A stretch of 64,000 bases of DNA from JAIPDZ01 sp034522175 (GTDB lineage Bacteria; Desulfobacterota; DSM-4660; Desulfatiglandales; Desulfatiglandaceae), in NCBI GenBank assembly GCA_034522175.1, contig JAXHLQ010000001.1, positions 3,844,001-3,908,000 on the forward strand, given 5' to 3'. Shown in pieces: positions 54,648-62,894 of the stretch. Numbering within the stretch: position 1 is the stretch's first letter; every line of letters begins with the position of its first letter. A model generated the notes under the pieces. It saw nothing but the letters and a program-made list of their open reading frames with translations. It did not search any database and was not told the origin of the DNA. The position numbers and the translations under genes were made by a program.

Positions 54648-54676
54648 TTGACAATTTATGTGAGGGGTAATAATAG
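54648..54676 (+). promoter_or_regulatory. Candidate promoter of sucCD
   Basis: A perfect TTGACA at 54648-54653 is followed by AATAAT (54669-54674, 15-nt spacer) or TAATAG (54671-54676, 17-nt spacer). It lies ~100 nt before sucC in a 292-nt gene-free gap. Spacing is not ideal for either. Confidence 0.35.
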
Positions 54677-54773
54677 TCCGGGAAAGGCCAGCGGTTATTT
54701 CGTCCGCATACCCGCGGTTCAACCGGACGCATAGAGAGGGATGGCCGAATGCCATTTTTTGAGGGAGCCATAA

Positions 54774-55943
54774 ATGAAGTTACATGAATATCAGGCAAAA
54801 GATATTTTTCTGAAATCAGGGATTCCCATTCCCAACGGCCAACTGGTGACTGGGGCGGAGCAGGCCAACAAGGTCACCCAGATTATCAACGGGCCGCCCT
54901 GGGTGGTGAAGGCACAGATCCACGCGGGGGGCCGTGGAAAGGCCGGCGGTGTAAAGCTGGTGCAGTATCCCTACGAGGTGGTGAAAACCACGGAATCGAT
55001 GCTTGAAACGCCCCTCAAGACAGCACAGACCGGCCCGGAGGGCGTGAAGGTAAACCAGGTCCTCATTGAAGAACGGGTCGAGGTGGACAGCGAGTTCTAT
55101 CTCGGCATGGTGGTTGACCGGGACACCGCCTGCCCCACCATGCTCTTCAGCCAGGCCGGGGGGACCGAGATAGAGGTCAAAGCCGCCCGGTCATCATCTG
55201 TGATCAAAAAAGAGCACATTGATCCGGTGTCCGGGTGGATGCCCCATTATGCAAGGAACCTTCTTTATACCCTGGACCCGCCTCCGCCCCCCGGCGCCAT
55301 GCCGGGGCTGATGTCGGTCATGGCCCATGTGTACAAGATCTTCATGTCGCTGGACTGTTCACTGGTGGAAATCAATCCCCTGGTGTTTACAAAAGATCGA
55401 AAAGTCTATGCCCTGGATGCCAAAATCACCCTCGACAGCAACGCCTTATTCCGGCAGAAAGAACTCCTGGAGCTTGAAGACACCAGAGAAAAAGATCCCC
55501 TGGAACTGATGGCCGAGAAATATCACCTCAACTATATCCGGCTCGACGGCAATATCGGCGCCATGGTCAACGGGGCCGGTCTCGCCATGGCCACCATGGA
55601 TGTCATCAAACTGGCGGGTGCGGAGCCTGCCAATTTCCTGGATGTGGGCGGCGGCGCCAACGAGGACATGATCACCACGGGGATTGAGATTATTCTCAAG
55701 GATGAACGGGTAGAGGCCATCCTCATCAACATCTTCGGAGGTATTTTGAGATGCGACGTACTGGCGAGAGGTGTGCTCGCTGCGGCCAAAAAGACCAAAA
55801 TCGACCTCCCCTTGATCGTCAGGCTGGAAGGAACCAACATGGAGGAAGGGCGGAAAATCCTGGAGGATTCGGAGTTGAAGTTTCTGGTGGCCAAAGACCT
55901 CTCGGAAGCTGCGGCGCTCGTTTCAAAACAGGTAAAGGGCTAA
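54774..55943 (+). CDS. sucC: Succinyl-CoA synthetase (ADP-forming), beta subunit
   Basis: A 389-residue SucC: LHEYQAKDIF at the start, ATP-grasp region VVKAQIHAGGRGKAGGVKLV, CSLVEINPLV, MVNGAGLAMATMD, NFLDVGGGAN, and INIFGGILRCDVLA. With SucD it interconverts succinyl-CoA and succinate with ATP formation. sucD follows after 6 nt. Length normal. Confidence 0.93.
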   Translation: MKLHEYQAKDIFLKSGIPIPNGQLVTGAEQANKVTQIINGPPWVVKAQIHAGGRGKAGGVKLVQYPYEVVKTTESMLETPLKTAQTGPEGVKVNQVLIEERVEVDSEFYLGMVVDRDTACPTMLFSQAGGTEIEVKAARSSSVIKKEHIDPVSGWMPHYARNLLYTLDPPPPPGAMPGLMSVMAHVYKIFMSLDCSLVEINPLVFTKDRKVYALDAKITLDSNALFRQKELLELEDTREKDPLELMAEKYHLNYIRLDGNIGAMVNGAGLAMATMDVIKLAGAEPANFLDVGGGANEDMITTGIEIILKDERVEAILINIFGGILRCDVLARGVLAAAKKTKIDLPLIVRLEGTNMEEGRKILEDSELKFLVAKDLSEAAALVSKQVKG

Positions 55944-55949
55944 GACATC

Positions 55950-56834
55950 ATGAGTATACTGGTAGATGAAAACAGCAGGGTGGTGGTTCAAGGCATTACA
56001 GGCCGGGAAGGCCAGTTTCATACCCGGCAGATGCTCAACTACAACACCGTCGTGGCTGCCGGCGTGACACCCGGCAAAGGCGGAGAAACAGTGGAAGGCG
56101 TTCCGGTTTTCAATACGGTCAGGCAGGCGGTGGCGCAAGAGGGCGTCAATGTCTCCTGCATCTTCGTGCCCCCGCATTTTGCCGCTGACGCCATTATCGA
56201 TGCCGCCTCGGCAGGTATCGACGTCATTGTATGCATCACCGAAGGGATTCCCATCCTGGACATGGTAAAAGTAGCGGGGTTTCTCCGGACCAGGAAATCC
56301 GTCCTGATCGGTCCCAACTGCCCGGGGGTCATTTCGCCGGGCAAGACCAAGGTGGGTATCATGCCGGGGGCCATTCACAAGCGGGGACCCATGGCGGTTA
56401 TTTCCAGGAGCGGGACGCTCACCTATGAAGTCGTTGATCAACTGACCCGAGTCGGCCTGGGCCAATCCACCTGCATCGGTATTGGCGGCGATCCCCTGAT
56501 CGGCACTTCATTCATTGATCTTTTGAAACGATTTAAAGTGGACGATGAGACCGAAGGGGTCGTCCTTATCGGAGAAATCGGCGGCACCGCGGAGGAAAAG
56601 GCGGCCGACTATATCAAACGGAGATTCAATAAGCCGGTCATCGCCTTCATTGCCGGACAGACCGCACCACCGGGAAGACGTATGGGACATGCCGGCGCCA
56701 TCATTTCCGGCGGTCAGGGAAAGGCCGAGGACAAGATCAAGGCCCTTAAGAATGCAGGCATCAAAGTGGCCATGGATCTCGGGAAACTCGGTGAGACCGC
56801 CTATGAGGTGATGAAAAAGGCGCGTTCGGCCTGA
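55950..56834 (+). CDS. sucD: Succinyl-CoA synthetase (ADP-forming), alpha subunit
   Basis: A 294-residue SucD: VQGITGREGQFHTRQM (CoA binding), PNCPGVISPGKTKVGIMPG, ISRSGTLTYEVVDQLT, GIGGDPLIGTSFIDLL, GEIGGTAEEKAADYI and the phospho-His region RRMGHAGAIISGGQGKAEDK. Normal length; partner of sucC in one operon. Confidence 0.94.
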   Translation: MSILVDENSRVVVQGITGREGQFHTRQMLNYNTVVAAGVTPGKGGETVEGVPVFNTVRQAVAQEGVNVSCIFVPPHFAADAIIDAASAGIDVIVCITEGIPILDMVKVAGFLRTRKSVLIGPNCPGVISPGKTKVGIMPGAIHKRGPMAVISRSGTLTYEVVDQLTRVGLGQSTCIGIGGDPLIGTSFIDLLKRFKVDDETEGVVLIGEIGGTAEEKAADYIKRRFNKPVIAFIAGQTAPPGRRMGHAGAIISGGQGKAEDKIKALKNAGIKVAMDLGKLGETAYEVMKKARSA

Positions 56835-56842
56835 AAGCATCC

Positions 56843-56871
56843 TTGACGGAAGCGTCGGTGGATGATATAAA
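56843..56871 (+). promoter_or_regulatory. Sigma-70 promoter upstream of the zinc-ribbon gene
   Basis: TTGACG (56843-56848) and TATAAA (56866-56871), each five of six, are separated by exactly 17 nt. They lie ~60 nt before the gene starting at 56930 and just after the sucD stop. Confidence 0.6.
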
Positions 56872-56929
56872 TTTATGCTTGAGGCATTTATCTTAGGAAA
56901 TAGAAAATCGGCTTGCGAGATGTGATATC

Positions 56930-57325
56930 ATGGACAAGGTTCTGAATCTTACCGACAGGCTCCAGGACAAAAGGCGTAAGGAGCAGATCGAGGTCTATCG
57001 AGAGAAATTCGACACGGTCCAGCGCATCCTTCATTGTTCAGGGTGTCAGTATAAATGCGCCATGTGCGGGTATCATATTGAAACAGAGGATGCCGAAACG
57101 CCCACATCCCGAAAAGATACCGAATTCAATCTCTGTGACAGCTGCGCTTCGGAATACGAAGCCTTCAAACGAATGAAACAGGGGAAAATGGATGATGCCC
57201 ATCTGTTTTGGCATACGGACGAATGGATGGCATTTTGGACCGCCTGGTGCGAATATCAGCGGTCCATTAACCGATTTAGACATGCGTTCAACCTCAAACA
57301 GCTGGAAGACCCCTCAGGTGAATGA
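56930..57325 (+). CDS. Small zinc-ribbon-like protein, unknown
   Basis: A 131-residue protein with Cys motifs C-S-G-C (residue ~36), then C-A-M-C-G and a later C-D-S-C, giving at least three pairs of Cys for one or two zinc or iron sites. The rest is charged and helical (DRLQDKRRKEQIEVYREKFD, WTAWCEYQRSINRFRHAF). No family recognised. It is followed by TatA. Confidence 0.72.
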   Translation: MDKVLNLTDRLQDKRRKEQIEVYREKFDTVQRILHCSGCQYKCAMCGYHIETEDAETPTSRKDTEFNLCDSCASEYEAFKRMKQGKMDDAHLFWHTDEWMAFWTAWCEYQRSINRFRHAFNLKQLEDPSGE

Positions 57326-57396
57326 TCGCCCGAAAGGGCCTTGAGGCTGAAGGACTTGACAACCGTGCGTTTTATTGGAACATCGGAGGGAGTTAC

Positions 57397-57591
57397 ATGT
57401 TTGGCATAGGCATGCCAGAGTTGATAATCATACTGATTATTATCCTGGTTATTTTCGGGGCGGGCAAACTGCCAGAGATCGGCAGCGGCATCGGCAAAGG
57501 GATTAAAAACTTCAAGAAGGCCACACATGAGGCCAAGGAAGAGATCCCTGCGCCCGAAGAAAAAGAAAAGAAAGATGATCAGGAGGCTTAG
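57397..57591 (+). CDS. tatA: Sec-independent translocase subunit TatA/TatE
   Basis: A 64-residue protein: FGIGMPELIIILIIILVIFGAGKLPEIGSGIGKGIKNFKKATHE, the membrane segment, hinge and amphipathic helix of TatA/E, then a charged tail. Start ATG at 57397 is supported by GGAGG 8 nt upstream. It helps export folded proteins. No tatB or tatC adjacent. Confidence 0.92.
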   Translation: MFGIGMPELIIILIIILVIFGAGKLPEIGSGIGKGIKNFKKATHEAKEEIPAPEEKEKKDDQEA

Positions 57592-57630
57592 GCCCCCGTT
57601 CAATTTCTAAAGGCGAGATCCGCTGCCCAC

Positions 57631-58053
57631 CTAAAATGGGATGTCGTCCTCCGGGACGTTGACGGGGTCTTCTTCAGGAGTGGGAATCGGCCCGCCGTAC
57701 TGGTCGCTTCCGCTCTTACCTTGAGAATCCAGCATTTGCATGTTCTGCGCAATGATTTCTGTTGTCCACCGTTTGTTTCCCTCCTGGTCCTCCCAGGATC
57801 TCGTTTGCAGTCTCCCCTCGATGTAGATTTGACTCCCTTTCTGAAGATATTCACCGCAGATCTCGCCGAGACGCCGCCATGCAACAATTCGATGCCATTC
57901 CGTGTCTTCCTGCTTTTCACCGGTGTTCTTGTCTTTCCATTCGCGGGATGTAGCCATAGGAAAATTCGCCACTGCAACACCGCTGGGGGTATACCTGACT
58001 TCAGGATTTTTTCCCAATCTTCCGACCAATATCACCTTATTCACGCCGGCCAT
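57631..58053 (-). CDS. ssb: Single-stranded DNA-binding protein
   Basis: A 140-residue SSB with OB fold (NKVILVGRLGKNPEVRYTPSGVAVANFPMAT, EWHRIVAWRRLGEICGEYLQKGSQIYIEGRLQTRSWED) and the acidic tail ending DDIPF that recruits repair partners. Normal length. Converges with tatA. Confidence 0.95.
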   Translation of the reverse strand: MAGVNKVILVGRLGKNPEVRYTPSGVAVANFPMATSREWKDKNTGEKQEDTEWHRIVAWRRLGEICGEYLQKGSQIYIEGRLQTRSWEDQEGNKRWTTEIIAQNMQMLDSQGKSGSDQYGGPIPTPEEDPVNVPEDDIPF

Positions 58054-58324
58054 GATGTCTTCTCCTTCATTTTTTGTTCAATTCTCTTAGGAAGAGATTA
58101 ATAAGATATGCGCGCAACTTTGAACATCTGTAACACAAAGAAATTCGCAAAATCAAGGGCATTCGCCAAACACGCTGCCCCATGATCATTTTCTGTGTTG
58201 ACGGATACGGATCAAAGGGTTAAGGTCCTGTTATTCAAAGCATAATAACCAGACCCTTTCCATCTGTGGTATCATTTTCGGATATGTACCCAAAGGGGTC
58301 ATTAAAACGGACACAAGGACAACC

Positions 58325-59973
58325 ATGCTGAAAGTGATCCCCCTCGGGGGACTGGGTGAAATCGGCCTCAACATGATGGTCATCCAATACGAAGACGCGC
58401 TCTTTGTGGTCGACGCAGGGTTGATGTTTCCCGATGTGTACATGCCGGGCGTTGATCGGGTTATCCCGGATTTTAGCTATCTACATGAGAACAGGGAAAA
58501 GATAAAGGCGGTTATCCTGACCCATGGCCATGAGGATCATATCGGCGCCATGCCTTTTTTTCTCAGGGAATTTTCGGTTCCGGTTTTTGCCACCACCTTC
58601 ACGCTGAGGCTCCTGGAAGAAAAGCTGAAGGAGTATACATTCTCTCACGAGCCGGATTTGAGACAAATCGCTCCAGGCGATCACACCGACATCGGGCCCT
58701 TCACAGTCGAGTACATCCGGGTCAACCACAGTATCGTGGACGGTGTCGGGCTTGCCATTCATACCCCTGAAGGCCTCATCATCCATTCGGGTGATTTCCG
58801 CATCGATTACACGCCCGTCTATTCCGAAGCCACGGATCTGAACCGATTCGCCCATTATGGTGCGAAAGGGGTGCTGGCCTTCTTCTCCGATTCGACCAAC
58901 GCGGAGAAGGAAGGGTTTACCATGAGCGAAAAGGATGTTAAAAAGACGCTGGCCGAACTCTTTGATACCTGCGAGGGACGTCTCATTGTCGCCAGTTTCG
59001 CATCCAACATCTCCCGGATTCAGCAGGCCATCTCACTCGCGGTCAGATCGGGGCGCAAGGTGGTCCTGAACGGCAAGAGCATGATCACCAATGTGGGCAT
59101 CGCAAAGGAGGAAGGGTTTATCACCATCCCCGAGGAGACCGAGATATCGGAAAGGCAGATCTCACAATTCCCTGACCGGAACATCGCCATCATCACCACC
59201 GGAAGCCAGGGCGAACCCATGTCCGCGCTGACCCGGATGGCCAAGCGCACCCACAAGGGCATCGAAATCCAGAAGGGCGATACCGTCATTCTGTCATCCC
59301 GCTTCATCCCCGGGAATGAAAAGGCCATCGCATCCATCATTAACCGGCTCTACAGGCTCGGCGCGCGGGTGGTGTATGAAAAGGTCTCGGACATCCATAC
59401 GTCCGGTCATGCCAAGAGAGCCGAACTGAAACTCATGCTGGACCTCGTCAAACCAACCTATTTCGTTCCCATTCACGGGGAATACCGGCATCTCGTCAAT
59501 CATGCCCAGATTGCCTATGAGATGGGCATCCCGGAAACACATGTCATCATTGCCCAGGACGGGGATGTTATCTGTTTTGAAGAGGGGACGCACTGGATGG
59601 ATGAAGGGATATCCACCGGCCGCATCCTTGTGGACGGGAAAGGCGTCGGTGATGTGGGGGAAACGGTCTTGAGGGACCGAAGGCGGCTGAGTGGACACGG
59701 CATGGTGGTTGTTCTCCTGGCACTGGATGAAAATCGGGGGAGATGATCTTCGGTCCGGAGTTTATCACCCGCGGCTTCATATTTGAAGATGTCAGCCGAT
59801 CGCTCCTGGACGACGCAGAGGCAATGGTCTCGGCCATCATCGGTGAAACCGACAAACCGCTCCCCATCGATACATCGGAAATAGAGGCCACCATTCAGCG
59901 AAGACTCAAGCGTTTTTTTTACCGCGTTATTGAAAAGCGACCCCTGATCGTGCCCGTCATTATCACCATCTGA
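58325..59973 (+). CDS. rnj: Ribonuclease J (frameshifted near the C-terminal domain)
   Basis: Frame 1 (58325-59746) holds the metallo-beta-lactamase and beta-CASP domains: HGHEDHIGAMPFF, GDFRIDYTPV, SDSTNAEKEGFT, TTGSQGEPMSALTRM, SGHAKRAELKLMLDL and PIHGEYRHLVNHA. It ends abruptly after VVVLLALDENRGR. The next frame (from 59743) gives IFGPEFITRGFIFEDVSRSLLDDAE, the usual start of the C-terminal domain, and ends at 59973. A G run at 59736-59740 lies at the join; one extra G would restore DENRGEMIFGPEF. RNase J needs both parts, so indel error is likely. It degrades and processes RNA. FtsK follows. Confidence 0.88.
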
Positions 59974-59986
59974 GTCGAAACGCCAT

Positions 59987-62218
59987 ATGACCAAAGAAAA
60001 AGGAAAGAAAGCCCGAAAGGCAACCACCAAAAAAGGAAAGGCTCCTGCAGGCGAAAAATCCCCGCACCCCATCCGAAAGGAGATTCTCGGGATTATCCTG
60101 CTCCTCGCCGCCATCATCTTCGGCGGAAGCCTCTTTTCCTATTCGCCGGGGGACAGCCTGTTCTGGAATACCACCGGGCATCTCGGTGAGGCAAAGAACC
60201 TCCTTGGCGCCGTGGGGGCTCACCTGGCCGGCGCACTCTTCGACACCATCGGGTTCTCTGCCTTCTGGTTTCCCGTCATCCTTCTGACCCTTTCGTTCCT
60301 TGCCTTCAAAGGCCTTCCGCCCGCATCTCCCTTCAAAAGTATCCTGGCCGCATGCGCCATGCTAACATCTTTTTCCGCCATCCTTGCACTTCAATGCGGC
60401 GCGGAACTCCATTACAACGGCGGCGGCATGGCGCCCGGCGGGCTCCTGGGTCTTCACCTGGCCGGTTTGATGGAGAGGGCGCTGAATTATTTCGGGGCCT
60501 ATGCCATTCTGGTAACCATCTTCATCATCTCCCTGATGATATTGACCCGCTTTTCCCTGGGCTGGCTCTTTTCCAGACTCGGCCTGTGGTGTCTCGGCAT
60601 ATGGCGAAAGATACGGGACATCATGGCCAAAAGGCGGGAGCGGAAAAACCGGGCCCGCAGGACCACCGTCGCCCGCACCAAGCTGAAGTCAAAACCCAAG
60701 GTCAACATCGTCAAGACCGCACCCGACAAGCCGACATCGCCCGAGCAGGAACTGTTTTCGTTCATGAATGTGGCCGGTTCATTCAAGCTGCCTCCCCTGG
60801 ATCTCCTGAAAGACCCGCCGGAAAAAAAGAACGTAAAGATCCAGCGGGAAAGTCTGGAAATGAACGCCCGCCGCCTTGAGAAAATGCTGTCGGACTTCGG
60901 CGTGGAAGGGGAGGTGCTGGAGATTCTCCCCGGCCCGGTCATCACCATGTACGAATACAAGCCGGCACCCGGGGTTAAGATCAGCAAGGTGGCCGGTCTC
61001 GCCGATGATCTGGCCCTGACCCTCAGGGCACCCAGTATTCGCATTGTGGCACCCATCAAAGGAAAAGCCGCCATCGGGATCGAAATCCCCAATAACCAGC
61101 GGGAGATGGTCTTTTTCAAGGAAATCCTCACCAGTTCGGCCTACAAACAATCCAAACACAAACTGCCCATTGCACTCGGCAAGGACATTACCGGAAGCGC
61201 TGTGGTGGCGGACCTTGCGAAGATGCCGCATCTGCTCATCGCCGGCGCCACCGGGACCGGAAAAAGCGTCTCCATCAACACCATGATTCAGAGCATCCTC
61301 TTCAAACTCTCCCCGGATATGGTCCGGCTGCTCATGGTGGATCCCAAGCGGATTGAACTCTCCATATATCAGGATATCCCCCATCTCCTTCACCCGGTGG
61401 TCACCCAGCCAAAGGACGCCACCAAGGCCCTCAAATGGGCCGTGGATGAAATGGAGCGACGATACATGCTCATGTCCGACAGGGGTGTCAGGAACATCGA
61501 GACCTACAACCGAAAGGTGGTGAAGGAACACCCTCCGGTTGAGCAGGACACCTCCCGGGGTACGGATAAAACCTTGCCTTATATTGTCATCCTCATCGAT
61601 GAGCTGGCGGATTTGATGATGGTTTCCACCAAGGAGGTCGAAGAGTCCATCACGCGGCTGGCACAGATGGCCCGTGCAGCCGGCATCCATCTGATCATCG
61701 CCACGCAGCGTCCATCGGTGAATGTCCTTACCGGTATTATCAAGGCCAATTTTCCCACACGACTCTCCTTTCAGGTATCCTCCCGGGTCGACTCCCGAAC
61801 CATCCTGGACAGCATCGGGGCCGAACATCTCCTGGGTGACGGGGACATGCTCTTCATGCCGCCGGGGGTGGGCCAGATCATGCGGATTCACGGCGCCTAT
61901 CTATCGGACGAGGAGATAAAGAACGTCACTGATTTCCTTAAAAAACAACGGAAACCCGACTATGATGATTCCATCGTCACGGAAATCGCAAAGGATGAAG
62001 CGGAAAACGACTTCGAAACCGAACGGGACGAAAAATATGACGAGGCCATTGATGTGGTTTCCAGGACCGGTCAGGCGTCCATCTCCATGCTTCAGCGCAA
62101 ACTGCGGGTCGGATACAACCGGGCCGCCCGAATGATTGAGGCCATGGAACAAGACGGCATCGTCGGTCCTTCAGACGGGGTCAAACCCCGGGACGTCTTC
62201 GGAAGAAAAGGGAAATGA
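59987..62218 (+). CDS. ftsK: DNA translocase FtsK
   Basis: A 743-residue FtsK: basic N-terminus, four membrane segments (about residues 32-200), then a linker, the alpha/beta motor and a C-terminal winged-helix gamma domain. Walker A is AGATGTGKS at about residue 421, Walker B VILIDELADLMM, and the gamma domain ASISMLQRKLRVGYNRAARMIEAM. It pumps DNA at the division septum for chromosome segregation. It starts 13 nt after RNase J; lolA follows by 4 nt, the order seen in E. coli too. Confidence 0.94.
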   Translation: MTKEKGKKARKATTKKGKAPAGEKSPHPIRKEILGIILLLAAIIFGGSLFSYSPGDSLFWNTTGHLGEAKNLLGAVGAHLAGALFDTIGFSAFWFPVILLTLSFLAFKGLPPASPFKSILAACAMLTSFSAILALQCGAELHYNGGGMAPGGLLGLHLAGLMERALNYFGAYAILVTIFIISLMILTRFSLGWLFSRLGLWCLGIWRKIRDIMAKRRERKNRARRTTVARTKLKSKPKVNIVKTAPDKPTSPEQELFSFMNVAGSFKLPPLDLLKDPPEKKNVKIQRESLEMNARRLEKMLSDFGVEGEVLEILPGPVITMYEYKPAPGVKISKVAGLADDLALTLRAPSIRIVAPIKGKAAIGIEIPNNQREMVFFKEILTSSAYKQSKHKLPIALGKDITGSAVVADLAKMPHLLIAGATGTGKSVSINTMIQSILFKLSPDMVRLLMVDPKRIELSIYQDIPHLLHPVVTQPKDATKALKWAVDEMERRYMLMSDRGVRNIETYNRKVVKEHPPVEQDTSRGTDKTLPYIVILIDELADLMMVSTKEVEESITRLAQMARAAGIHLIIATQRPSVNVLTGIIKANFPTRLSFQVSSRVDSRTILDSIGAEHLLGDGDMLFMPPGVGQIMRIHGAYLSDEEIKNVTDFLKKQRKPDYDDSIVTEIAKDEAENDFETERDEKYDEAIDVVSRTGQASISMLQRKLRVGYNRAARMIEAMEQDGIVGPSDGVKPRDVFGRKGK

Positions 62219-62222
62219 TCAA

Positions 62223-62894
62223 ATGAAACGAGTGATTTTCGTCACCATGGCATGTCTTTTCCTCCATGGTCCCGCCTGGGCCGATGCCGATTTGTCCACC
62301 CTGTTGAAGGGGGTCCGTGAGACATACGGGGGCCTCAAGGGACTCTCCATCCAATACCGGCGCGAGGTCATCACCCGAACCATGAGCATGCTGGGGAAGA
62401 AGGCCAGTGGGGACATCGCCTTCGGTCAAATGGTCTTCCGGCCGCCCCATTTCCTCCGCCTGGATCAGGAGAGCCCCAATAGGGAAACCCTGATTACGGA
62501 TGGGACGTCCCTGTGGTGGTACGTTCCAGACAAACAAAAGGCCTATCGATATGACGCGAAGGAATTCGGGAGGGAACTCAAACTCTTGAGCGACATATTC
62601 AGAGGGCTGGCCAGGGTGGAAGACAATTTCCAGGTGATATTGCACGATATGGAGGGTCAAACAGATCACCGAATCGAGTTGATTCCGGATCCGCCCTGGC
62701 AGCAAGTGGACCGCATCCAACTGACGGTGACGCCCGATCACCACATCGCCGAGGTCCGGATCTACAACCTGATGGGGGGGGTGACCGTGTTTGAACTCCG
62801 GGAACTCGAAGAAAAAAAGACCTTTCCCAAAGGGTTCTTCAGCCTGAAGCTGCCGGACGGGGTGGAACTCATCGACGAAAGACCCCATCAGTGA
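62223..62894 (+). CDS. lolA: Outer-membrane lipoprotein carrier LolA-like protein
   Basis: A 223-residue periplasmic protein with signal peptide (RVIFVTMACLFLHGPAWADA). The LolA-like beta half-barrel shows GDIAFGQMVFRPPHFLRLD, LITDGTSLWWYVPDKQKAYRYDAKEF and VDRIQLTVTPDHHIAEVRIYN. LolA ferries lipoproteins to the outer membrane. Start at 62223 follows the FtsK stop by 4 nt; a longer frame lies inside ftsK. The 3' end overlaps the convergent VWA gene by 7 nt. Confidence 0.82.
   Translation: MKRVIFVTMACLFLHGPAWADADLSTLLKGVRETYGGLKGLSIQYRREVITRTMSMLGKKASGDIAFGQMVFRPPHFLRLDQESPNRETLITDGTSLWWYVPDKQKAYRYDAKEFGRELKLLSDIFRGLARVEDNFQVILHDMEGQTDHRIELIPDPPWQQVDRIQLTVTPDHHIAEVRIYNLMGGVTVFELRELEEKKTFPKGFFSLKLPDGVELIDERPHQ

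Noticed and set aside
59736..59746. Programmed frameshift or split two-gene RNase J
   Set aside because: RNase J is normally one protein, the join is a five-G run, and no slippery heptamer in the right frame precedes it.
60779..61891. A 370-codon minus-strand frame antisense to ftsK
   Set aside because: Opposite strand of a highly conserved gene with His/Gly-rich composition; no independent signal.
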